Source: an uncultured Bacteroidales bacterium
Lineage (GTDB): Bacteria > Bacteroidota > Bacteroidia > Bacteroidales > UBA932
Assembly (NCBI GenBank): GCA_900317065.1
Contig: ONFK01000055.1
Location: forward strand, 1-8,581
Reading direction: 5' to 3'
DNA length: 8,581 nucleotides
The notes under the pieces were generated by a model, which saw nothing but the letters and a program-made list of their open reading frames with translations, did no database searches and had not been told where the DNA came from. A program made the position numbers and the translations under genes. Shown piece by piece: positions 1-6,079 of the stretch (the stretch's first letter is position 1; each line of letters opens with the position of its first letter).

Positions 1-1
1 C

Positions 2-64
2 AACGATCCCTGCCCCTGCGGATCCGGCAAAAAATACAAGAAGTGCCACGGAAAAAACCGCTGA
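2..64 (+). CDS. secA: SecA preprotein translocase ATPase, C-terminal fragment (SEC-C zinc motif)
   Basis: Only the last 20 codons and the TGA stop of a gene entering from the left edge are present. The peptide begins NDPCPCGSGKKY and continues to a Cys-His pair and a basic end, giving the C-x-C-x8-C-H arrangement of the SEC-C zinc-binding motif that closes SecA. SecA is the cytoplasmic ATPase that drives unfolded preproteins through SecYEG; this tail binds zinc and, in well-studied bacteria, SecB and phospholipid. The NDPCPCGSGKKYK wording followed directly by the stop is typical of SecA. SEC-C tails also occur on unrelated proteins, so identity rests on the tail alone. The gene converges on the minus-strand operon, with 2 bases between the two stop codons. 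Confidence 0.85.
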   Translation, partial: NDPCPCGSGKKYKKCHGKNR

Positions 65-66
65 AT

Positions 67-2181
67 TTAAAGACAGAATAACAGAAAAGAGGCCGCCGTT
101 TCCGGCAGCCTCTTTTTGTATACGCTGATATGTCCGTCAGCAGCAAGAGTGGTATCTTTGCCTATGATGGATACCTTGATGGTGCCATCCGAGGCGGGAG
201 CCACTCCGGTGAAACTGACGCCAAAGCCATCGAAGTTGCCATCGGTGGCGCTTATATTCTTAAGACCGGTGTTGATACTCTTGGCTTCGGATTCCGTCTT
301 GCCTATTACCTTGTACTCGCTTATACGTGCGGCAGCACTTCCGTTCCAGCGAACCGCAATGATGGTAAGGTCGTATGTGAGGGAAGGATCGAATCCGGAG
401 ATGGTAACGACCGCAGGACCTACATCACCCTGATTCTTGGTACCACCAATCATAATGCCATCGTACCAGACACCCTTGGGATAATTGACTCCGTTGATGG
501 TGAGTTCCTGATCTACTTCTCCGCCCACCCCATTATAGTTGGCAGTGAAGCCGGTCAATCCGGTAATGCTGATGCTTGCATATTTATCATCGGCGTTCTT
601 GAGGAAGACAGGATCCGTGGTTGAATAGACGGGCACCCGGCTCCAGCCTGCAGGGGTTGCAGTTGTGCCGGCTCCAAAGTCGATCTGTACGGGAACGGTG
701 AAGTCAGGGTCCTGGGTGGTGGGAGTCTTATAGTCGGTGAGTTCGGTCACTTCCCAAGGCTTTGCGCAAGCCGCATGTGCGGCTGCACGGCAAATCTCGG
801 CAAGGGTATCATCGATGTTCTCGTGATGCCAGGTAGTATTCAGCACAGATTCTCCCGTAATGGTCTCGTACCAGGTGCAGGCAGCAGTGAAGCGGCCGTA
901 AGTAACCTCAAGATGATAGCCGTCACGGTTGAAAGTGTCGCCGAGCCAGGTGGTGCGTCCGTTCTGGATTGCAGTTCCGCAAGGAACCACGGCCTTAAGC
1001 TCGGAATGTGCAGCCATAGCCGTCTGTCCGGCGCTCATGATGGCATTATACATTGTCATCTGGTTCTTGTCGTACTTGGAGAAGTCAGAATGGTCGGACG
1101 TGGTAGCATAAGCCCAGGTCTGATGGAGAAGGAGAGTGGCTTTTTCGCCAACCTTTCCCTTCACATAGGTGATAAGGTTGCCCAAATAAGGCTCATAAGT
1201 CTCCGCCTGTCCGGACAATCCGCTGACCTGCTGAAAACTCACGTAATCCCACTTCTCATCTTCGAGACCGGCGGCAAGACTGGATCTGGTTTCGGTTTTT
1301 TCGCCGTCCACTATCTTACGGTAATAATAGTCTGCAGCATCTGACTGGGAATTGTTATAATGAGTCTCCAGCGAGCATCCCCCAATGTACAGATCGCCGA
1401 TGATAACCTTTTTACCTGCGGCATTGAACAGGTTCCAGAGGTATTGCTCCACAGCATCCTGAGAGAAACTGTTTCCGATGGCAAGGATACGGATGATGCC
1501 GTCTGAAGGTTCTTCCGCCGCTTCCTGCTTACTCGTAATGACGGCGTTTCCAGCGGTGGAAGCGAATGTCACGTGACCTTCACGCCCTTCATATGCATCA
1601 TTGGCGGCCACAGTAATGGAGAAAATATGATCCTCGACCGCCTTGGTCTGGGCAACGGTGATCCATGCGACATCGGATGAAGGAGTAACCTGCACGTTGG
1701 ACTTGAATGGGAGATTGATCGTCTCTCCTGCGGCAGCCACGCTGAAGGTCTGGTTATCCAGCACCATCACGTTGTTCTGAACCTGGGTCACAGGAACGGT
1801 CACGGTGGATTTCTCGCAGCTGACGGTAATGTTGGCCGTGCGGCTGTCTCCAGTTTCATTCGCCTGGCTGGTCAAAGTAATGGTAATGCTTTCACCGGCC
1901 TCGCCGCTTTCGGGCCTGATGCTGAGCCAGTTGGCAGATACGGAACTGGTCCATGCCTTGGTGGCGGAAATGGTGAATGTTGCTGTGGAAACCGTACTTT
2001 CCAATGCGATTCCGGTTGCCGGGACACCCTGTCCCAAAGTCACCTTGCCCTCAACTACCGGAGTTTCGGGGGTCTCCGGGGTTCCCTGATTTGAAGGGGT
2101 TTCCGGCGTTTCGGGTTGACAACTGAATGCAAAGACCAGAAGGCCTAAAATGAAGATTCCTTTCAAAATCGATTTTTTCAT
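67..2181 (-). CDS. BACON-BACON-DUF4886 lipoprotein, probable SGNH-type carbohydrate esterase
   Basis: 704-residue exported lipoprotein. Residues 1-20 form a lysine-rich start and hydrophobic core ending FAFSC, with Cys21 the likely lipidated residue; the following QPETPE tail is acidic and could favour surface display, as in Bacteroidota export signals (inference). A Pro-Glu-Thr linker (22-42) leads to two BACON-type beta-sandwich domains (about 55-135 and 140-220), usually taken as carbohydrate- or mucin-binding. Residues 229-475 match DUF4886, an SGNH-hydrolase-like fold: it opens with ILAIGNSFS (Ser238 as probable nucleophile) and carries a late D-G-Y-H (Asp420/His423) in the position of the SGNH D-x-x-H pair. 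Residues about 492-690 form a beta-rich domain starting QIDFG that I do not recognise, possibly a binding module. It is last in the operon and its ATG overlaps the preceding stop (ATGA). No Shine-Dalgarno is visible; the leader is AT-rich. The last 16 or so residues are encoded by the terminator hairpin and look like read-through. Substrate unknown; acetyl ester removal is a guess from the fold. Confidence 0.85.
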   Translation of the reverse strand: MKKSILKGIFILGLLVFAFSCQPETPETPSNQGTPETPETPVVEGKVTLGQGVPATGIALESTVSTATFTISATKAWTSSVSANWLSIRPESGEAGESITITLTSQANETGDSRTANITVSCEKSTVTVPVTQVQNNVMVLDNQTFSVAAAGETINLPFKSNVQVTPSSDVAWITVAQTKAVEDHIFSITVAANDAYEGREGHVTFASTAGNAVITSKQEAAEEPSDGIIRILAIGNSFSQDAVEQYLWNLFNAAGKKVIIGDLYIGGCSLETHYNNSQSDAADYYYRKIVDGEKTETRSSLAAGLEDEKWDYVSFQQVSGLSGQAETYEPYLGNLITYVKGKVGEKATLLLHQTWAYATTSDHSDFSKYDKNQMTMYNAIMSAGQTAMAAHSELKAVVPCGTAIQNGRTTWLGDTFNRDGYHLEVTYGRFTAACTWYETITGESVLNTTWHHENIDDTLAEICRAAAHAACAKPWEVTELTDYKTPTTQDPDFTVPVQIDFGAGTTATPAGWSRVPVYSTTDPVFLKNADDKYASISITGLTGFTANYNGVGGEVDQELTINGVNYPKGVWYDGIMIGGTKNQGDVGPAVVTISGFDPSLTYDLTIIAVRWNGSAAARISEYKVIGKTESEAKSINTGLKNISATDGNFDGFGVSFTGVAPASDGTIKVSIIGKDTTLAADGHISVYKKRLPETAASFLLFCL
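85..117 (+). terminator. Rho-independent terminator of secA, possibly bidirectional
   Basis: A near-perfect inverted repeat: AAAAGAGGC (85-93) pairs with GCCTCTTTT (108-116), a C/A mismatch follows (94/107), then GCCG (95-98) pairs with CGGC (103-106) around a TTTC loop. The stem is 13 pairs with one mismatch. On the plus strand it ends in five T's (113-117), 20 bases after the secA stop, which is classic intrinsic-terminator geometry. On the minus strand the U-rich tail is poorer (TTTT, then CTGTTATT), so termination of the opposing operon here would be weaker. The hairpin lies inside the reading frame of the minus-strand lipoprotein gene. Confidence 0.85.
2056..2118 (-). repeat. Pro-Glu-Thr repeat linker after the lipidation cysteine
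   Basis: Residues 22-42 of the lipoprotein contain PETPETP twice (23-29 and 35-41), separated by SNQGT. In DNA this is a short imperfect run of CC(G/C)-GA(A/G)-AC(T/C) codons. It probably acts as an extended spacer holding the BACON domains away from the membrane. Such tracts can change length by slippage between strains. Confidence 0.7.
2178..2181 (-). other. ATGA stop/start overlap between the GH36-like and lipoprotein genes
   Basis: TGA of the GH36-like gene and ATG of the lipoprotein gene share bases in one ATGA. The leader upstream (TAAATACCTGATAAA) has no Shine-Dalgarno, which suggests termination-reinitiation coupling. Confidence 0.85.
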
Positions 2182-4226
2182 TTTATCAGGTATTTATACA
2201 ATTTGCTTGAATTCTTCTCTCTGATTTTCAGGCAGATACATCCATCGGCACCTACCTTGGAACGGATGCTGCGGCCACTTCCAAGCACCGGCACGAGGCG
2301 AACGCGACGTCCTTCCGGGAGCCAGGTGCGGATTCTTGCCTTTTTGGCAGGATTATCCTCACGATATATCAGGAGATAGCCTTCGTTGGGACTTATAATG
2401 CTCTGGAATCCAGTCCAGGAGCGGCCGGATGGTTCCTCCCCGATAGGGAGGATGATGCCGGAATGGAATTCGGGGGATATTTCACGGTATGCGCGGATCA
2501 AGTCACCAGTGGCGAAAGCTTCTTCCGGCAGGTTGGATGCCTCCATCCACGCCAGGGGCTGGCCAGCAAAGGAGATTGCGGCCAGGTATCCGAAGTCGTA
2601 GTTCGCCGGAGCGAAAGGATCCCCTTCCTCATACTTGTCAGCATTGCGCCAGGGATTCAGGAACTCCGTCTGGAGCCTCTCAGCCGGCACATAACGGCTC
2701 AGCATCCATAGATTGCGCAGGGTTTGATAGGGGTAGTAATTTCCCCAGTCCGTATAGCGGTTTTCAAGGAAAATGTTGCCGTACTCCCCGAAATAGTGGT
2801 ATCCGGCACGGCGTCCGGCAGTTGCATCCAGATTGAAAACAACGGCATCGTCCGTAGCTTCACGAACCCTGTCGAAAAGGCGCCTGAGATTATTCTCTGC
2901 CTGCTTCGTGGGTATCTGGAGCCCATCTATCTTGAATATGCGTATGCCGTATTTTTTCCAGAGGCCGATGATCGCCTCGGCCTCCTTCTCCCACTCGGCG
3001 AAGTCGTTCTGCACGCTTGGATTATACCAGAGGCCAACCTCCATCCTGAGTGCTCTCGCACGGTCCACCACAGGGTCCAGCCCGCGGGGATACTTGACCG
3101 GATCCGGAGTCCAGTAATCGGGGTTGTCCCAGATGTTCCGGAACGAACCCTTTGCTACCTTGGAATTAGGGCTCTTGCCGCTCTGCCATCCGTCATCGAT
3201 CTGGAAAACGGCGATTCCGAGTCGGGAGGCCAGTTCCAGTTCACTCAGGCAGAATTCCTCGTTCACCTTGGAATCCTGGCTGCGGTCGCCCCATGTATTC
3301 ATCATAACAACATCCAGATGGAGGCGGTCTGTCTTCTGCCAGGCCCTCACCGCGCTCAGCGCTGCCAGTTCTCCCGGGCCGAATACTCCGGTAACGCAGC
3401 CGTAGAGGCGAGTCCACTCATCCTTCTTTATATCCTCCGGAAGGATGCCTGCACCAGTTACCTGGAAACGGCCGAAGTCTGCGGTGAAATCACCGGAGGG
3501 GTTGCCCAGCTGCACATCGGAGCAGGGTGCCTCCTTCAAGAAGAAGAAGCCATTGCCGGAGATGCCGTCCCGCACGAAAAGCAGGTTACCCTTGTAGCTA
3601 AGCTTGCGATAGGCGATGAAATCCTCCTCCTGCACGAGGTTGTTGTTCCAGTCGGTCACGTCCCTGAAACGCACCGCCTTCCCGTGCCAGTGCGCACCCG
3701 GAAAGCTGAGCTGGTCAAGAACGGTACCGGAAACGGCCTTTGATACCATGTCGGCGGAAGACTCGATATTCTTATGATCGGCGGCGTTTACACGGCCACC
3801 CTCAAGAATGCCACGGAAACTGCCTCGGACCCAGGTGTCGCATCCTATCGCAGGCACGCCCTCGAAGAGTCGGTACTCGCGCCTTACTTCAAGTTCGCCC
3901 TGAGTATATTGCACGCTCACAAGCAGATAAGCCGGATGCCTTCCGGTGGCGGGGACGCGGGTCTGCTCCATCCGGGCATCCGTCACGTCACCCTTTCCCA
4001 TCCTGAAGTCCGGGCGCAAACCCTTGGTTTTCAGCACGAAAGCATCGTCCTTGCTGCTCAGGCTCAGGGTTTCCAACGCTCCGTCGTTCCAGAGGAAGCT
4101 CCGCTCTATCAAAGAATTGCCGAGCCGGAGGGTATCTCCCTCCATACGGGCATAACACTTTTCCGCCTGGGCGAAAGCGGACAAGCACAGGGTGGAGAGT
4201 ATCAGACTTAGTAGTATCTTTCTCAT
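2178..4226 (-). CDS. Exported GH36-like (clan GH-D) alpha-galactosidase
   Basis: 682 residues. A signal peptide (MRKILLSLILSTLCLSAFA, cut before Gln20) directs it to the periplasm or beyond. The N-terminal half (about 25-300) is a beta-sandwich-like region, residues about 300-590 are the (beta/alpha)8 barrel, and about 595-680 a C-terminal beta domain, which is the GH36 order. The barrel shows FQIDDGWQ (341-348; Asp343/Asp344 probably bind the sugar hydroxyls) and IRIFKIDG (428-435), whose Asp434 fits the clan GH-D nucleophile. R-Y-T-D-W (490-494) supplies Asp493 as the likely acid/base; its 59-residue spacing from the nucleophile is close to that in characterised GH36 and GH27 enzymes. The expected activity is retaining hydrolysis of terminal alpha-galactose. 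The remaining sequence looks divergent, so another alpha-linked sugar is possible. Its ATG overlaps the upstream TGA as ATGA, and its own TGA overlaps the next ATG the same way. Confidence 0.83.
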   Translation of the reverse strand: MRKILLSLILSTLCLSAFAQAEKCYARMEGDTLRLGNSLIERSFLWNDGALETLSLSSKDDAFVLKTKGLRPDFRMGKGDVTDARMEQTRVPATGRHPAYLLVSVQYTQGELEVRREYRLFEGVPAIGCDTWVRGSFRGILEGGRVNAADHKNIESSADMVSKAVSGTVLDQLSFPGAHWHGKAVRFRDVTDWNNNLVQEEDFIAYRKLSYKGNLLFVRDGISGNGFFFLKEAPCSDVQLGNPSGDFTADFGRFQVTGAGILPEDIKKDEWTRLYGCVTGVFGPGELAALSAVRAWQKTDRLHLDVVMMNTWGDRSQDSKVNEEFCLSELELASRLGIAVFQIDDGWQSGKSPNSKVAKGSFRNIWDNPDYWTPDPVKYPRGLDPVVDRARALRMEVGLWYNPSVQNDFAEWEKEAEAIIGLWKKYGIRIFKIDGLQIPTKQAENNLRRLFDRVREATDDAVVFNLDATAGRRAGYHYFGEYGNIFLENRYTDWGNYYPYQTLRNLWMLSRYVPAERLQTEFLNPWRNADKYEEGDPFAPANYDFGYLAAISFAGQPLAWMEASNLPEEAFATGDLIRAYREISPEFHSGIILPIGEEPSGRSWTGFQSIISPNEGYLLIYREDNPAKKARIRTWLPEGRRVRLVPVLGSGRSIRSKVGADGCICLKIREKNSSKLYKYLIK
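4223..4226 (-). other. ATGA stop/start overlap between the oxidoreductase and GH36-like genes
   Basis: The oxidoreductase TGA and the GH36-like ATG form one ATGA. There is no convincing ribosome binding site in the preceding CCTGACGCAAA, so the downstream gene probably depends on ribosomes arriving from upstream. Confidence 0.85.
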
Positions 4227-6079
4227 TTTGCGTCAGGATTAAGCAGGCGCGGCTGTTTCAGAGGCTTCTGCTCATTGAAGCGCTGGTTATCCGGCAGAGG
4301 ACCGTCCACCGCAGCGCCTTTCTTCATAAGTTTCTGAAGGTCAGCAAAATAATAGCGGTATACATTGCGGGGAAATGTCTTCCTGACCTTGCATACCGAG
4401 GCCGCCAGACCAACCACCTCACCTGACATGCCGCAGGTGCGCATGACGCGGGTCGTGCCGAGGGCCACGTGGGTGACGGATATGTCACGGCCGGCCATGA
4501 AGAGGTTATCCACGTTTCTGGAATACAGGCAGCGGTAAGGCACTGCTGCCGGATAGATGCGGTTGTGCACCGTCCTGGTCTTGAATTCCTCGCCCGGGAA
4601 GTAAGGGGTGATTTCCGGATCGGGGAAATGCAGGTCTATGCTCCAGGTGGTCGCGAAGGTGGCATCCTCGTGGAAAACAGCCTTCTCTATGTCGTCCTGC
4701 TTGTAGATGTAGTCCCCCATCAGACGGCGGGATTCGCGCTTGCCGGAAATGTATGCCACCCAGTCCAGGTCGCGGTCGGGGTACATCCCGAGCTTGTTCT
4801 TGAGGTAACTCCAGTTGGAGTAGATTACCATCATTCCGTAGTCCCTGATGTATTCGAATTCGGTGGTCATATCGTGCAGCATTCCGGTTTCCCACGTCCA
4901 TTCACCCATAGTCACCTTCTGCACGCTGGCATCGCTGAAATTGAGGCCATAGTCAAATACGGGAAACTTGCATTTCTTTCCGGTCTCCTTGGAATACCAC
5001 TGCACCGAGGCACCCAGCACGAAGTTGTCCGGCTCGTCCGGAGCAAGGGACTCGCCGAATTCGGCCTTGCCCTCGCGTCCGTAGCGGTAGTCCGCTCCGG
5101 CCAGATAACCCACGGTGCCGTCGCCTGTGCAGTCCGCGAACAGGGGTGCTTCCAGAAGAATCTCCTCGGAGGTCTCTATGTTGCGGATGATGACCGCATC
5201 GATCTTGCTGCCGTCTTTGCGGACGGCGACCGCGCGGTTGGAGGCATAGAGGGTGACGTTGGGTTCGGATTCTATCCAACTCTGCTTCTTGCCGTCTTCG
5301 TAGTTCTCTGCGGGCTGGGCATTGCCCTTCTTGCTATGGCCGAATTCCCTCTGCATACGGCCCAGGGCAGGATAAGGGCCTACTTCTATAGTGCCGCCGA
5401 GGTGAACCCGGATCTCGGCGCTGTTATTGCCGCCGAGCACGGGACGGTCGTTCACGAGGGCCACTTTCAGGCCCTGACGAGCCGCAGCCACAGCAGCACA
5501 CATGCCGGATATTCCTCCTCCCACCACCACAAAATCATATTTCGCAGATGCAGCGGGAGTGTCGGTCAGGCCAAGCTGCTGCCTGCGCCAGGCTTCCATA
5601 TCCGCCGGAGGCACATCCCCGTCGGATGTAAGATATACGGCATCGCAACGCCCCTCGAATCCGGTGAGGTCGTGAAGGGCAAGGGTGGTCTGCCCCGCCT
5701 TCAAGCGTATCTGCCCGGCATTCTGCCATTCCCAGTACTTGCCGGTGGAACCAAGCACAGGCTTCAGAATCTTCTTGCCTATCTTAATCTGGAACTTGCC
5801 GGGGCCGGGCTTTTCCGACCAGGGCGAGGTCCAGTTGTAGGTCCTTGCCCAGACTGTGTAAAGGCCTTCTGCAGGGATGTTCACGGTGGTGGATGCATCC
5901 GCCACCTGCTTTCCCATGCCATGGGCAAGCAGGTAGGAAGATCCCATCTCATCTATAAACTGCTGGTCCAACACCCATCCGCCTTTGTCGAAGAAAGATT
6001 CACACTCGATGAAAATGCCGCCGGCCCGGGCGCAAAAGCCCGATGCAAGCAAGACAGCGAGAAGCAATATCTTTCTCAT
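4223..6079 (-). CDS. Exported FAD-dependent oxidoreductase with N-terminal carbohydrate-binding-like domain
   Basis: 618 residues in three parts. Residues 1-19 are a Sec-type signal peptide (MRKILLLAVLLASGFCARA). Residues about 21-152 form a beta-rich domain beginning IFIECESF, with MGSSYLLAHGMG and LTGFEGRCDAVYLTSD, resembling CBM6/35-like or golvesin-like sugar-binding modules. Residues about 180-565 are a PF12831-type FAD oxidoreductase: YDFVVVGGGISGMCAA (181-196) is the GxGxxG-type dinucleotide-binding turn, GGNNSAEIRVHLGG (216-229) the family signature, ADCTGDGTVG (315-324) the second FAD contact, and LFMAGRDISVTHVALGTTRVM (526-546) the C-terminal FAD motif. A basic tail of about 55 residues follows. 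No twin-arginine motif is present, so it appears to be Sec-exported and to take up FAD outside the cytoplasm. Substrate and electron acceptor are unknown; the operon suggests a sugar or glycoside. Both ends overlap the neighbouring genes by ATGA. Confidence 0.85.
   Translation of the reverse strand: MRKILLLAVLLASGFCARAGGIFIECESFFDKGGWVLDQQFIDEMGSSYLLAHGMGKQVADASTTVNIPAEGLYTVWARTYNWTSPWSEKPGPGKFQIKIGKKILKPVLGSTGKYWEWQNAGQIRLKAGQTTLALHDLTGFEGRCDAVYLTSDGDVPPADMEAWRRQQLGLTDTPAASAKYDFVVVGGGISGMCAAVAAARQGLKVALVNDRPVLGGNNSAEIRVHLGGTIEVGPYPALGRMQREFGHSKKGNAQPAENYEDGKKQSWIESEPNVTLYASNRAVAVRKDGSKIDAVIIRNIETSEEILLEAPLFADCTGDGTVGYLAGADYRYGREGKAEFGESLAPDEPDNFVLGASVQWYSKETGKKCKFPVFDYGLNFSDASVQKVTMGEWTWETGMLHDMTTEFEYIRDYGMMVIYSNWSYLKNKLGMYPDRDLDWVAYISGKRESRRLMGDYIYKQDDIEKAVFHEDATFATTWSIDLHFPDPEITPYFPGEEFKTRTVHNRIYPAAVPYRCLYSRNVDNLFMAGRDISVTHVALGTTRVMRTCGMSGEVVGLAASVCKVRKTFPRNVYRYYFADLQKLMKKGAAVDGPLPDNQRFNEQKPLKQPRLLNPDAK
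6076..6079 (-). other. ATGA stop/start overlap between the GH3 and oxidoreductase genes
   Basis: GH3 ends ...TCA TTA TGA, and the oxidoreductase starts at the ATG inside it. This ties expression of the flavoenzyme directly to that of the beta-glycosidase. Confidence 0.85.

Noticed and set aside
67..130. Recent frameshift as the cause of the odd lipoprotein C-terminus
   Set aside because: Neither alternative frame gives a stop near the expected end after GHISVYK, so an indel does not restore a sensible terminus; a lost stop by substitution is simpler.
2056..2118. PET repeat as a tandem-repeat or CRISPR-like element
   Set aside because: The repeats are short, in frame and explained by a proline-rich protein linker.
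2724..3743. 339-codon open frame on the plus strand opposite the GH36-like gene
   Set aside because: Shadow of the barrel-coding region; no domain, signal peptide or plausible start context.
6016..6079. Possible lipobox at Cys16 of the oxidoreductase
   Set aside because: The preceding residues are S-G-F, with Phe at -1, which does not fit a lipobox. CARA followed by Gly-Gly fits ordinary signal peptidase cleavage better.
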